Positions 21,181 through 33,680 of a stretch of 64,000 nt of DNA are shown here, one piece after another. The stretch's first letter is position 1; each line of letters opens with the position of its first letter. The position numbers and the translations under genes are program-made. Below the pieces are notes generated by a model. It did no database searches. It was not told the DNA's origin and worked only from the letters and a program-made list of their open reading frames with translations. This DNA comes from Mikania micrantha (Eukaryota > Streptophyta > Magnoliopsida > Asterales > Asteraceae), in the NCBI GenBank assembly GCA_009363875.1, contig CM018692.1, positions 91,788,137 to 91,852,136 on the forward strand, given 5' to 3'.

Positions 21181-22072
21181 TAGGGCTGTAAACGAACCGA
21201 ACGAACACGAACGAGCCCTTGTTCGTGTTTGTTCGTTTAACTTTTAACTTGTTCACGAACGGTTCACGAACGCTAACCGAACGAAAAATCTTGTTCGTGT
21301 TCGTTCATTAAAGAATTTAGGTTGTTCACGAACGGTTCACGAACGCTAACGAACACATGTTATTTAACCAATAAAATCAACATTATTAATTTCAAGCATT
21401 GGAAAATAATCATTTATAAATATATAAATTAAAATATTATAGTATTAAACTAAAAATAACTTAAATGTCACAGTATTAAACCAAAAATTAAAAATTAAAA
21501 ATATAAGATCACATTTAATTAGGGCTGTAAACGAACCGAACGAAACACGAACGAGCCATTTTTCGTGTTCATTCGTTTAACTTTAAACTTGTTCACGAAC
21601 GGTTCACGAATGCTAACCGAACGGAAATTCTTGTTCGTGTTCGTTCATTAAAGAATTTAGTTTGTTCACAAACGGTTCACGAACGCTAACGAACATATAT
21701 TATTTAAACAATAAAATCAACATTTTTAATCTCAAGCATTGGAAATAATCATTTATAAATATATAAATTAAAATATTATAGTAATAAGCTAAAAATAACT
21801 TAAATATTATGGTATCAAACCAAAAATTAAAAATTAAAAATATAACACATTTAATGAATAATATCATAAATAAATTTAACCGAACATAACGAACGTAAAC
21901 AAACATGTTACCGAACGTTCACGAACACAATGACAAACACAACATCTGTTCATGTTCGTTCATTTAACTAAACGAACAAATTTCTTGTTCGTGTTCGTTC
22001 ATTTATTAAGCGAACTTCCCGCTGAACGGTTCACGAACTGTTCGCTGAACGTTCGGTTCGTTTACAGCCCTA
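21181..22072. mobile_element. hAT-like non-autonomous element with internal duplication, 892 bp
   Basis: Termini TAGGGCTGTAAACGAACCGA and its inverted copy at 22053-22072 are near perfect. The flanks ATTGAAAT (21173-21180 and 22073-22080) are an exact 8-base target duplication. The left 339 bases, including the terminal repeat, are repeated in tandem at 21520-21860. Subterminal CGAAC/GTTCG motifs are very dense, as in transposase-binding regions of hAT elements. No transposase gene is present. Confidence 0.88.
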
Positions 22073-22953
22073 ATTGAAATTACTATACGATACATAGAGA
22101 TCCATATGTGGCGTACAACAAGGAATTTTGTTATTCATATCACGGAATTTAAGGTTGCGTTTGTCAGAACTTATATGCCACGTAGAGTATTATATGTGGC
22201 GTACAAGATGAAGGAAAACGAGGTGGTTGCCTCTGTTGTACGCTTCATAAAGGGATATACGACATGTACAGGGCCGGTGGGGTGTTAGATTAAAAAAGTT
22301 GGACGTGTGAATAACCAATCTCTTAGATATCATATTGATTCTGCATGATCGTAAAGGTGACCTAGTATGCAGCAAAAAAAAGGTAATGCACGAATTCTGT
22401 CATATTATGGAATTGATAAAGTGAAGTGAAGCCTCGCAAGAGATGACTTAATGACAATCAAATATGAAAAGCATAAAAATACCTTCCTCATAACTTCTCT
22501 ATACACTCATAAGTTATCATACAATAGGAGCAATGTACCAATGTTACCTGATAGGATAACACCTTGTCAACTCACAAGGGACACATAAGGGAATACTTGA
22601 TTTTCTAAAGAGCCGGGGACAGATAAAGAGATACTTTGTTTTTCTAAAAAGCCCATTGCCCCGTATAAAAAGAACGTCATTGATTGGCTCATAAAACAAC
22701 AAATAAAGGATAAAACCAAAAGAGTCAACTATAAAAACAATCATAACCAAAAGGAATTTGTCCCAATGGCCAAGGTGTGTTAACGTGTTTCTTCCTAAAA
22801 TAGGTTGAGAGTTTAAGTCCCATAGTTGACTAGAAAAGGTGAAAAAATATTCAAGAATAAAAACAATTGTAATTAAAGACCATGAAACCCTTTTGCATGA
22901 AATAGGAAAAACATTAAGGTCAAGAAGGGAGGACAAGTATAACTTGTAACTAA
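22073..22953. other. Intergenic DNA with a SINE-like patch
   Basis: At about 22760-22830 the + strand has CAATGGCCAAGGTGTGTTAA and then GAGTTTAAGTCCC, which look like tRNA-Leu/Ser-type A- and B-boxes, so a SINE fragment is possible. No gene is supported elsewhere in the stretch. Confidence 0.3.
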
Positions 22954-23103
22954 TGTTGTAAAATCGGCTTAGCCGGTGCTTAGGAACTAGTCACCTACTT
23001 ACCTTGTCAATTTGGTTCTAGTCGGCTGATAAATCGGTAGTTGTCCTAGCCGGTGTCTAGGTGACCAAGTCGGAGGAAATCGACCTAGTTAGTTTTTTTT
23101 TTT
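22954..23103. mobile_element. MITE fragment cut by the assembly gap
   Basis: It starts TGTTGTAAAATCGGC and continues with CGG/CCG-rich motifs typical of the element at 25481-26026. The right half is lost in the gap. Confidence 0.5.
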
Positions 23104-23203
23104 NNNNNNNNNNNNNNNNNNNNNNNNNNNNNNNNNNNNNNNNNNNNNNNNNNNNNNNNNNNNNNNNNNNNNNNNNNNNNNNNNNNNNNNNNNNNNNNNN
23201 NNN
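23104..23203. other. Assembly gap, 100 N
   Basis: Exactly 100 N follow a run of T. The round number suggests a gap of unknown true size. Confidence 0.99.
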
Positions 23204-23621
23204 CCACATGTCAATTTATTAGGCTATTATTGCCACATGTCATTTTTTAACCTTTACAATCTTTCTCTCTCATATTCAATAATAATATAATTATATTCTT
23301 TAATTAATTTAGTAAAAAAATTTTAAATCTAATGGCTAATGACTTTATATACATTTTTTCATATATAAATAGTTCTAACAAATAAAAAATGAAATCTTTT
23401 TTTATTAAAAAGCACACTTAAACAAAGTTTACAAAATATGAAAATTTCTAAAAATGATTTTTTTTAAAAAGAAATTATTTTAAATGGTAGTTTCAGAAAA
23501 AATAAAGTTCTGTAAAAATAAGTTTTCTTAAAAAACAAGTTATTTAAAATAAATTTTCTTACAAAGTATATAAAATTTCAGTTTTCAACCCGTGTAATAC
23601 ACGGGATTAGGATTTTACTAG
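23204..23621 (+). mobile_element. 3' part of a Helitron-like element
   Basis: CCACATGTCA motifs near the left side match the 5' region of the copy at 52808. The right end is the hairpin CCCGTGT-AAT-ACACGGG (23589-23605), 12 bases, then CTAG. The 5' end lies in the gap. Confidence 0.6.
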
Positions 23622-25480
23622 ATATATATATGATATATATATCCAAGTAAAAAGTCAATTCCATATATCTTCTTTTTAAAAGATATTTCTCTTCCAAATA
23701 AACTAGTCAATTACATATTTCTCTATCTTTAAAGAAAAAAATATTATTATTAATTAACTGAGATACGGTATGGTATTATCTAACGTTTTTTTTTGTACTT
23801 GCAAAGTAATAATAATATTAAAAATATTTTTTTTAAATATTTAAATAAATTTAATTATTATATTTTCTAGCTATGTAAATACATACATTTTTTATTCTAT
23901 AATTTATTTAATACATATTAATTCATAAGTTTGTTTAGTTATATTATGACCATAGTTAAAATATCAAAAAGATAATAATAAAAAAGTACAAAAATGACCA
24001 ATTCTTTCACATGTAAGGGTCATGAAGACAAATGATCAATTTTGTCCATATCATAAATACCAAACAACCTCACAAAAAGTTGAATCACTTTTCTCGATTA
24101 TTGGCTTTATTTAGACAAAACATAATAAACCAAATTTGGTTATCTCTGTATATTAAAATGATTGACGTTAATTTGATCCCACCAATAAAAGAAAGAATAT
24201 ATAGGATATTTCTTTTTATTATTTCTAAACGTATAATAAAATACAATTTTGTAGTCACTTGTTATTATTTGACGTTAAAAATAGATGTAATAGTTAAAGA
24301 TTGTTATTAAATAAGAAGAAATGGTGTTAAAAAAATGAAGTAGTAAAAGACATAAAAATTATTAAATTTTGTTATATATGTTGTTATGGAATGTATAAAT
24401 ATAACCTATAGAAATATATTTGAAGTCGATTTTTTTATCTTAAAGAAGAGGACATATATTCGAAACAAATGACAAAATTGTTATTAAGTGATTTTAAGGT
24501 TAAGGTTTAGACCATAAGAAACAACATATTGCATAAATGTGTATACTATGTTTATGCATATCATATCGTGAAAAAATTCATACCCTCAATACCTAATTTT
24601 GTGGTTGATCGAACCCTATAAACTTTGTATTTTTACATGTATGTATACGATTTGATCTCGGTTGACCTTAGAAATTTTTTCATGACCCCATGATAATTTG
24701 ACGACCCTGATGAAGTATAATTTAAAATCAGTTTTTAAACTAAAACTAACACCCAAATAACACAATATGCAATACCTGTGATGAAAGCTAATTAGCAGTT
24801 AACGATTCAACTCAATACCCAATCACTAAAAACCCACTTAAAAAAATAAGAAGACTTAATTTGTATATTGAGCGACTGAATTTGATTATAGAATTGACGT
24901 TCGATTCCCTCCTAAAATAGATTGGAATAGTAACATATCAGTCTACATTGCTATTATTCACATCACACAACCATAGTTTATATATTGAGTGTTCATGACA
25001 ACTTTAAAAGCTGAGACATGTTAGTATGATAAGAATTTTAGATGATTTAGGTGTAATTTTTTATATTTAGGTAATACGAAACAATTTTTCATAAGAAAAA
25101 TTAAAACCTTCACCTTATTGAATCTTGAATTTGTTGATTTGAATAATATTCTATTGACTCTTGTCTAAAAAAATAGCTTTATCATATCATTATAATCAAT
25201 AAGATGATGATTTAAGTCACTTTTATTATTTATTTTTGATTTAATTTATTTTTATCATTTTTTTTGTGAAATCCGACCGACCTGATTAGAACCTGTTCAA
25301 AAAACATGAAATAGTTAACGATATATATTTGCCTACAAAAAAAAATTCAGACCTCCATATTAAATTTTTTTGGGTTCACTGCACTCACGGCCCCTGATGA
25401 TTGAAACCAAGAGTTAAGTTATATATATGATATTTTTTTTATCTTAAAAACTATTTATATCATTGTGATTATATTTATCA
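23622..25480. other. Intergenic DNA, no gene recognised
   Basis: AT-rich. The 92-codon frame at 24032-24310 has no known domain and is likely chance. Confidence 0.5.
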
Positions 25481-26026
25481 TGTTTGTAAAAGTCGCTAGG
25501 TGCTAGTCAGGCGGAGGGTCTCACTTAGGGATTAATCGGGATAATCGGCGGTAGGGCGGATTGGAAAATATTGAAATTTTATATGTATTTTTACAAATAT
25601 ATATTATATAAACACACAATATCAATAATTCAATATAACACTTCAAATAATTTAAAAAATAAACTTAAACATACTAAGTCAAGCACTTTAAAGTTCAAAC
25701 TTAAACACAGAGCTTAAAGTTTAGAGATGAATGTCGATGTTAAGTGGTTGTATTCGATGTTTAATATGTTAGATTCGATGTTTTAGAGACATGTTAAGTA
25801 TTTTTGGTTGAAAAATGTCCCAAATAATCATAGATCTAGTCATTTTTATCCGAAAAAAGTAAAAATAAAAAATTAAAAAAAATAAAACTAACTAGGCTGA
25901 TTAGGCTGACTAGGCCCCGCCTAGGCCGCCTAGCACCGCTTAACGACTAGGCACCGCCTAGGGCTAAATCGACACAATTGGAGACCGCCTATCGCTAAGC
26001 GGCCGTCTAGGCCGATTTTTACAACA
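25481..26026. mobile_element. MITE-like element with CGG-rich ends, 546 bp
   Basis: The left end TGTTTGTAAAAGTCGC and the inverted right end (TGTTGTAAAAATCGGCC on the - strand) match with two differences and an indel. The ends carry many TAGGC/GCCTA and CCGCCTA motifs around an AT-rich, non-coding middle. No convincing target duplication is seen, so the superfamily is left open. Confidence 0.6.
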
Positions 26027-26686
26027 CTGATATTATCTGGTCTCCAACAAGTTTCTATTTGTCACTGTTGACGTTTAAATGCATATTTTGTAGAGAAAAA
26101 ATGGCTAAGTTCAAATTTAAATTTATGGAAATCAGATTTTAAAAATTAAATATTATAAAACGTTAATACATGATATTCAGGTTATTAATTTAAATAAAAA
26201 ATAAGGAAATATAATAAAACGTGGTATGGCGTGATATCTGTTTTTAGTAATCATGTGATCGTAGCCTACTACGGTTATGTTATTAGTGGTATCTTTATCC
26301 TCATAATCAGTAAATAAATTTGTCCTTATCGTCATCGTTACCATACCAAAAAGTAATTAAAAGAAAACAACACTAGTCACTTACGTGACGAAATCAAAAA
26401 TCAGAAAAAAAATATATAATTGAAATAATTTAGCTAACGAAGAGAAAATGATTATTCATTTACGTTTTATCTAATTAAGTTTTATGATTCAATTCTTGTT
26501 ATATATTTCTTTACACATAATTTATGCAAGAAGATATATATATGAATGTGATCAAATACTAACTCACACTTAGAGCAATAACTCATTAACTCTCTTTACC
26601 CAATCAGAAATAAACACATCGATTTTTCTTTTATTATTTGATAAGGGTACATTAGTAATTTGTTTTATGTACTAACTTACTCCCTC
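26027..26686. other. Intergenic DNA, nothing recognised
   Basis: AT-rich with no supported coding region. TTTACCCAATC at about 26597 has an inverted match at 27908 and may mark an older border of the fold-back element. Confidence 0.4.
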
Positions 26687-27906
26687 TTTTTTTATACATC
26701 CATAACTTTTTATACTATAATATTTTTTTATAAAAATTGCACCATTTTACTCGTCTTATTTTTCTATTTAATTCCGTTATAGTCATGACTAGGTTTTTTT
26801 ATTTTTTTTTCGGATGTTCGTATTTACACCAATGTAACAAGTATAAAAATAACAAATTATTTGTAACGAGTTGTAACGAATTTGGGTTTACATTGTTGTA
26901 GAAAAATAGGGTTTACGTTTAAAGAGTGTAAACGAGCCAAGCCGATTCCGAGCTAGTTAATTACGTTATATTCTTGACTTGGTTTTTTTATTTTTTCGTA
27001 TGCTCCAAAATTCGTTATATCTACAAGATTGTAAATACATGTTAATATTATAAAAAATTATATCTACAAGATTGTAAATACATTTTAATACTATAAAAAA
27101 AATTATATCTACAAGATTGTAAATAAATTTTAATACTATAAAAAAAATAATATAACATTTTGTTGATAAAAACCAAAATTCGTTATGTATACAAGATTTT
27201 AATACGTTTTAATACTTTAAAAAAATTATATCTACAAGATTGTAAATATATTTTTAATACTTTAAAAAAATATTATAACATTTTGTTAATAAAAACAAAA
27301 TTCGTTATATTTACAAGATTGTAAATACATTTTAATACTTTAAAAAAAATACTATAACATTTTGTTGATAAAACCAAAATTTGTTATATCTACTAAATTG
27401 TAATACGTTTTAATACTTTAAAAAAAATACTATAACATTTTGTTGATAAAAACCAAAATTCGATATATCTACAAGATTGTAAATACATTTTCATACTTTA
27501 AAAATTATATTACAAGATTGTAAATACATTTTAGTACTTTAAAAACCAAAATTCGTTACAAAAGCAAGAATATAACGTAACTAACGAGCATCCCGAAAAA
27601 ATAAAAAACTAGTCAAGAATATAATGTAATTAACGAGCTCAAGATCGGCTTGGCTCGTTTACACTCTTAAACTTAACCCCTATTTATTATACAATAATGT
27701 AAACCCAAATTCGTTACAACTCGTTACAAATAATTTGTTAGTTTTATACTTGTTACATTGGTGTAAATACGAACATCCGAAAAAAATAAAAAAAAAGCAT
27801 AGTCAAGAGTATAACGGAATTAAAGAGAAAAAAGACGAGAGTAAAATGGTGCAATTTTTATAAAAAAATATTATAGTGTAAAAAAGTTATGGATGTATAA
27901 AAAAAG
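26687..27906. mobile_element. Fold-back element with 320-bp inverted arms and a repeat-filled loop
   Basis: The left arm (26687-27006, from TTTTTTTATACATCCATAAC) is the inverted complement of the right arm (about 27584-27906) with scattered differences. The loop holds about nine copies of a unit built on CTACAAGATTGTAAATACA and TTTAATACTTTAAAAA. No protein is encoded. The structure resembles plant Foldback-type elements, or a palindromic rearrangement of one element. Confidence 0.75.
27007..27583. repeat. AT-rich minisatellite in the loop of the fold-back element
   Basis: The motif CTACAAGATTGTAAATACA recurs near 27017, 27059, 27106, 27229, 27306, 27386, 27465 and 27514, with a variant near 27190. 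Two spacing classes (about 45 and 80 bases) alternate, because some units carry an added AACATTTTGTTGATAAAA block. Confidence 0.75.
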
Positions 27907-29118
27907 ATTGGGTAAAATATTTAATATAGCAAATTACATTAATACTATTATTCCCTTTTCTTTCAAATCAATTACATTATTATATTATATTTAATATCAA
28001 CCATTAGATAATCATCTTGTAATTTGATCATTAAATATGGTAAGGTTAATGGGTTTTATGTTAAGGTTAACAATAGATCACTTCCCTATATATATAACAC
28101 ATATTACGAGACCTTTTGCTTTTCTCACATGTTAAATCAACGCTATCTATTAACATAAAAATCCTAGTCGATTTTCACAAAGTAATATTTAATTATAAAA
28201 TATGTATAAAAAAACACGGTTGATACGATTTTATATAAACAAAAATTTTCAAAGATAATATTTAAACACTTATTTGTATCATTGTCTATATTCTTTGATA
28301 AATAAAAGTATATGCATCACTATCATTTGTTTACTATTATTGTTGTAAAAATCCTGTTAATTCACCTAAAACATAATACAAGTATATTTAATGTACAACC
28401 CCCCCCCTCCCTCCCTCCCTCCCCACATATGGAAAATTCTCAAAATAGCTATTTGACCTAGTTTTTTCTTTAAAATGTCTATTTGACTTTCAAATATCCA
28501 TCCTATTACAAGCGTTGGCGCCTGTGAGTGTGTAGACGTCCGCCTATATAGGCAACCCAAACAAAGCTTTGTGTCCTATACAGACGCCAACACCCGTATA
28601 ATGTGCGGCAAGCTTTGTGTGATTGGCTATGTAGGCAGACGCCTGTATACTTATAGGAACCGGAGCCCGTAAAAGATATGGACATTTTGATGCATGAAAA
28701 AGTCAAATTGATGTTATGAAAGAAAACCTTATCAAATGGACATTTTTGTAATTTTTCCAAATATATACACACATTCACATGTAGGAAATTAAATAAAAAC
28801 AATAATTTTCTAAATATATAAGAGCACTTATATTTTTCCTGAATAAAATCATGTCTTAGTTTTGATTGTGATAATGATGTTGCAAGTATGAAGTATGTTA
28901 TGAAAGGCGTTTAGGGGCACAATAGAAATAGAAAAGTCAAATTAGATAAAATTTTTAAATGCCCTCATATTGCCACTGTGTCGAATACTTCACCAAAACA
29001 TGACTAAGATTTTGTTAGACTCTAGAAACAAGTGTTGTTATCACATCATTCTTAATATTGTTGTTTTAGTATAAACTATAGAACATAACAAGTATTGTGA
29101 AAGTATATATATATATAT
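27907..29118. other. Intergenic DNA with a short CT-rich microsatellite
   Basis: A CCCT/CCCTC run lies at about 28397-28423. A less AT-rich patch at 28500-28680 with several GACGCC/GGCGTC motifs has no recognised origin. No gene is supported. Confidence 0.5.
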
Positions 29119-29459
29119 AGGGGATTAATAAAATGAAAACCTTATTTAGTGAGAAAATCATGAAAACTCATGTAAAACGAACGCATTTTTTTTATAATTT
29201 TTTTTACAGGTTTGTAACATTATTTGGAACATTTTTATAAAAAAAAAAATCAAAAAAGCGTCGAAAGAATATTTTTTAAACAAATATTTTATAAGTTTTT
29301 TTACGTTGTAAAACATACGTAATACTGAGTCACATCTGACGTAAACGCTGAACGTTTTTACGTATGTTTTACAAATTTTCTTTTTTTAGTTGTGTTACGT
29401 ATGTTTTACACAGCAGTTTGCTGGGTTTTCACAATAAAAAATGGTTTTCAAATTATCCA

Positions 29460-29464
<5 letters not shown>
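29119..29464. mobile_element. MITE between TA repeats (Micron-like)
   Basis: The left end AGGGGATTAATAAAATGAAAACC is inverted, with differences, at the right (GGTTTTCAAATTATCCATACCCT). Both sides continue directly into TA repeats, as described for Micron-type MITEs that sit in TA microsatellites. The interior is AT-rich with ACGTATGTTTTAC motifs and no gene. Confidence 0.6.

Positions 29465-29512
<48 letters not shown>
29465..29512. repeat. (TA)n microsatellite
   Basis: About 48 bases of uninterrupted TA dinucleotides. Confidence 0.95.
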
Positions 29513-29516
<4 letters not shown>

Positions 29517-29815
29517 CATCGTAAACCAAAATCACCAAATTCAAAACTAAAAAGATTAACTTAAAAAAGAAGAATAGCAACAGGATAATTGAGTTAAACA
29601 AAGACCTTTGTGACATGTGTCTACGTCGAGTTTCTGAATTTTATGGTTAGTCATTGAAATAGCAGCAGTTGCGATATGTTTTATTATATGTTTTATTAAT
29701 GTGTCCTGATTTTCTTTACTTTGCTTCTGATAAATTGTCTAGTCGGTAACTTCAGGTTTTTTTCATCTAACTTGTTGTTTGCCCCAGAAAATGCATCATC
29801 ATAGAAAAGCTATAT

Positions 29816-30105
29816 TTTTTTTTGAACGGCAGTTTAAACTAACCCAGCGTGCTATCTTCAGTTTCCTAGTGAGTGATAGCCAAGATCGTATTACTCCAAT
29901 CTCCGATGTGGGTCATTGTGCCCCCCAGATGCGCGGGAATCAGATTGAATCCGTAAACCCTCGCCCTCCATTAAGTCCGAACCTGGGATAAAGCCCAGAT
30001 TCGTTCCATCACCTGAATATCCATTAAATGCTCCCAGAGAGGATCGAACCACTGACCTTCCATTTGAAAGGCAGGAGCTTTTACCACTTGAGCTACATTT
30101 ACTGG
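29816..30105 (-). mobile_element. Complete tRNA-derived SINE with 18-bp target duplication
   Basis: On the - strand the head reads TGTAGCTCAAGTGGTAAAAG (A-box) and CAGTGGTTCGATCCTC (B-box) at normal tRNA spacing. The body of about 200 bases ends CCGTTCAAAAAAAAA. Both sides carry the identical 18 bases ATCATAGAAAAGCTATAT (29798-29815 and 30106-30123), a long target duplication typical of LINE-mediated insertion. Pol III promoter boxes are intact. Confidence 0.9.
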
Positions 30106-30390
30106 ATCATAGAAAAGCTATATACTTTCTATAGAAAAAGGATTCATTTTTCATCCTAACCAATGTTGTCATTTTGGTTATTTTTTTTTTAATTTAAAGA
30201 TGATAAAGTGTAGCTTAAATGACGTAATCTACAACAATTTATTTGATAAAAGGATGAAATTACTGCCGATCTGTAATTTTATATAAAACTTAATAACGTT
30301 TTCTGTCGCTTTGTTTTATATAATTTTCTATTTGAAAGCTTGATAATTGAAAAAGGGTTGTGTTAAATTAACACCCCATTTTTAAAAAAT

Positions 30391-30690
30391 ACATCATTAA
30401 GACGGCCTGTACTGCCCAATACGGCCCGTCTCAGTCCTCGGTCAAACATTCTCCTGACAACCTATAACAATGATTACGAGCAAGACGGGCCGTACTGGTC
30501 AGTACAGCCCGTGTCATTCATCATACAGACATTCCATGAAACATAGGACAATGATTTGAAGCAAAACGGCCCGTACTGACCAGTATAGCCCGCCTTGCTT
30601 TTTCAACACTGACACTACTGACATAAAAAGACATTGATTTGACTCAATATGGGTCGTACAGACCAATAAAGGCCGTCTTGAACAAATTTA
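30391..30690. repeat. Left 83-bp palindromic array of the MULE, four units
   Basis: Imperfect palindromes start near 30401, 30484, 30566 and 30649, a step of 82-83 bases. The best is ACGGGCCGTACTG-GT-CAGTACAGCCCGT at 30484-30511. The intervening bases also repeat (ACAATGATTT-type). Such subterminal arrays are where MULE transposases usually bind; that role is inferred. Confidence 0.75.
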
Positions 30691-30771
30691 AAATTTCTAT
30701 ATAAGCTCCAATCGTTTCAAACGAACGTATACGTTTTCGAAGATATCTCACAATAATTCAAATTTGTAACG

Positions 30772-32520
30772 ATGTCGTTATGGGATGAGAGTTTTTTCAA
30801 CGATTACGTGCCAGATTTGAATGAACAGCCTCTTGTTGAGTATTCATACGGCACGATAGATCTGAATGCTGAACCTAACGCTGATGTCGGTTTTGATAGT
30901 CAAGCATCGTATGCGCAACAAAACGATTATGGGTTCGTGCATTCTGACAGTAAACAAAGTAACCCGAATGAGACTTATGAAGAAAAGCCGGCCGATTCAA
31001 ACATTAACTGGGAAACAAAAGAGGTAACTGAAACGAAACATAAATGTTTATGATTGTATATAATGATTATTATTTATTGTATTTATTATTATTTTTATAT
31101 GTCAAGAATTTATGTCCGAATAAGCGCTGGTAGGATGGGTGAAAAGTAGAGTGCTAGACAATGGTTACATTTTAGTCAAAATAAGAACGAAGAAATCAAA
31201 GACGACATGCATTGTAATCAAAGTCTGGCTCATGTGTGACCGTGGTAGCGAGCAGAATAGCATCGCAATCTTTAGATGGTCAGGCAGCAACAAAATCGGT
31301 TACCCGTTTCAGCTGATAGGGTTATACAACAAATTTCGTGAATCCTGTAAATTACAGGTGATAAACAACAATCACAATCACGAACCTGCTCAGAAAATGA
31401 AAAATAAAAAGAAATTCGGTGATATTACGATGCAGGTTTGGAAAACCTGCTTCATAGTCAGGGTTACGTTTACTATACCCGGAAGGATCCTGAAACAAAC
31501 GTTGTGGAAGACATTTTCTTCTGTCATCCAAAATCGTATACTGGTGGCGTGCATTTCCGCACGTACTGATGATGGACGCGACGTATAAAATGAACCAGTA
31601 CAGACTTCCATTTATTCAAATTGTTGGCGTGACTTCCACACACAAGACGTTTAGTATTGCTCACGCGTTCGTAAACAAAGAGCATGAGCAAAACTACGTC
31701 TCGGTTTTGGAAATGGTTAAGAGTATGTTGAATAAATGAATGGAGCCACGTGTTATCATAACAGATAGAGACCTTGCTGTTATGAGTGTGTGCCGTAAGG
31801 TATTTCCAGAAGCAGCAAAATATCTCTGCAGATGACACATAGACGAAAATATTGTGAAACATTGCAAGGCAAACTTTTCAGATGCAGACTGTAAGAAATT
31901 CAAAGGTCGCTGGGCGAATTTGTGTAACTTTCCGACAGCAGAGTTATACGACTATAAATAAAACCGTCTGTACGAAAAACTTATTAAAGACAACAAAAAA
32001 AGTAAGGATCATATTCCATCATTATTATCATCATATCATCATTGGTTTTTGTTTCATTTCAAGGGTTCTGGAGTATCTGACAAACACATGTTTAAACAGT
32101 TACAGAGATATATTTGTAACAGCATGGACCAATAGAACACACAACTTTGGTCAATGTACAACAAACCGGGTGAAAAGTCAGCACTCAAACCTAAAAAGAT
32201 ACCTCAGATCAACAAATAGCACACTTGCCTCGCTTGTTGGTTTCGTAAATGAAATCGTGCAATCACAAGAGGTAAAATGAATCATGATTTTGAAACAAGC
32301 TTGATTAAAAGTATGGGTCATCATAAACTACCAATATTTGATAACCTTCGAGGAAAGGTGAGGAAAGGTGTTCCATAAAGCTCTTGATTTGTTGGTCGAG
32401 GAAAAAGATAAGAGTCATGCGTGACTCAAATATGACGTTTGGCCATCAGCTTTGGACGAGTTGTCGGTTGTTGTGCGCTTGTTATATATCAAAATACTTA
32501 AACAGATGTTCGTAATATTA
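30772..32520 (+). pseudogene. FAR1/MULE-type transposase, degraded
   Basis: An acidic N-terminal exon (30772-31022, GAG/GTAACT donor) holds two DLN motifs. After a short intron comes a FAR1-like DNA-binding region (VKSRVLDNGYILV, then LMCDRGSEQN, GSNKIGYPFQLIG, NNHNHEP). The MULE DDE domain follows in shifted frames: MDATYK near 31572 with the first Asp, ITDRDLAVM near 31755 with the second, LCR-stop-HID near 31826 where the family has a Trp, and later HH-type motifs. Several stops and indels show that it is dead. In the intact family it cuts and pastes the element through its terminal repeats. Confidence 0.75.
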
Positions 32521-32579
32521 AATGTAAATATTACATGTTTCACACGTAGTTACTGGTATATTATTTTTAATTATAATTA

Positions 32580-32900
32580 TGCAGATACGAAGAAGATACC
32601 GCTTTCTGAGATAGACATATCTTAGACAAAACTGAACACAACTAACCCCACACTATTAGAAGAAGAAGAAATTGATGTTATAGGACAAATGAGTGTGGTT
32701 ACAGAAGAAATAAATTGCAAACCTCCTGAGATGAAAAAGAGTCTAATAAAGAAGGTCATGTCGCAGGTATTTCCAAATAAAAGCGAAAAAAAGATGCTTT
32801 TAGTTCAAAAAGATACACGTGGTCATCCAACTTTAAAGGCACAGAAACAAAGGAGCAAGACGTTGTTAAAGATATTTAGCGTCCCAAGAAAGTACATTTG
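32580..32900 (+). pseudogene. Linker region between transposase and OTU domain
   Basis: An open frame at 32689-32898 is lysine-rich and ends with a TRGHPTLKAQKQRSK motif, which follows the transposase domain in many MULE-OTU proteins. It probably belonged to the same reading frame as the transposase. Confidence 0.45.
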
Positions 32901-32992
32901 AACCTTCAAGTCATAGTTCGTTTACAGCTGTGATCGAGAAGAGTTAGAAACTCATATTTCGGCGCAGTCGTTCCACATCGGTATCAAAAGGA

Positions 32993-33680
32993 ATGCCACC
33001 ATCGGACTCGCAAAGTCAAAGTGAATTCCATTTTCCACGTAACATGAAGCCAGAAGGACTAAACAATGTTTATCGCATCGGTCGTCACATCCTTCCTATA
33101 TTTCAACCTTACGTGATAAACATACAAGATGTCAAGCCAGATTATAACTGTGGTTTTCGTTCTGTAGCCGTGGGTTTAGGATTCGATGAGAATCAATGGG
33201 CATTTATTCGACAACAACTCTTTCATGAATCGGATTTCAATGCATATTTGTACAAATATGTGTTTAACTCCTACAACCCAGGATCTTATGATGTACTACG
33301 CAACTCAATAAATTGACAACAGATTGCACCTGCTCCTAGCGAACATTGGATGTTTATGCCTCACGCAGGCTTAGTAATTTCTTAAAGATTTGGTGTAATC
33401 GTTCACCTTTTTAGCAATCGAGGTGCTCAAACCATTTTCCTTTTGTGGACATCTGCTAATGGTTTAATGCGACATAACGGCGTATCAGTAGTTCATCTTG
33501 GCATCCATTTCATTAATGTTACATTACAAAGGAAATTATCCAATGCCAATGGTAAATCCCATATGGAAACATTACCAAAATGATGCCGCGTCCGACTGGG
33601 AGTTCATATATCTTGACAGGCTGCAAGAATATCGAAGATTTATAGATGCAAATAAGTTAGTCGATTACATAGATGCGTAA
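32993..33680 (+). pseudogene. OTU-type cysteine protease domain, broken
   Basis: YVINIQDVKPDYNCGFRSVA carries the OTU catalytic Cys block, normally D-G-N-C but D-Y-N-C here. The middle part (SYDVLRNSIN) ends at a stop near 33316. After frameshifts, HFINVTL near 33505 resembles the catalytic His block, and GNYPMPMVNPIW follows. OTU proteases remove ubiquitin, and a group of plant MULEs carries such a domain next to the transposase. The Gly-to-Tyr change and the shifts make activity unlikely. Confidence 0.7.

Noticed and set aside
29364..29564. Protein with Ile-Tyr repeats
   Set aside because: It is a translation of the TA microsatellite.
30030..30105. A genuine tRNA gene on the - strand
   Set aside because: A- and B-boxes are good, but a 200-base body, an A tail and an 18-base target duplication show that it is a SINE.
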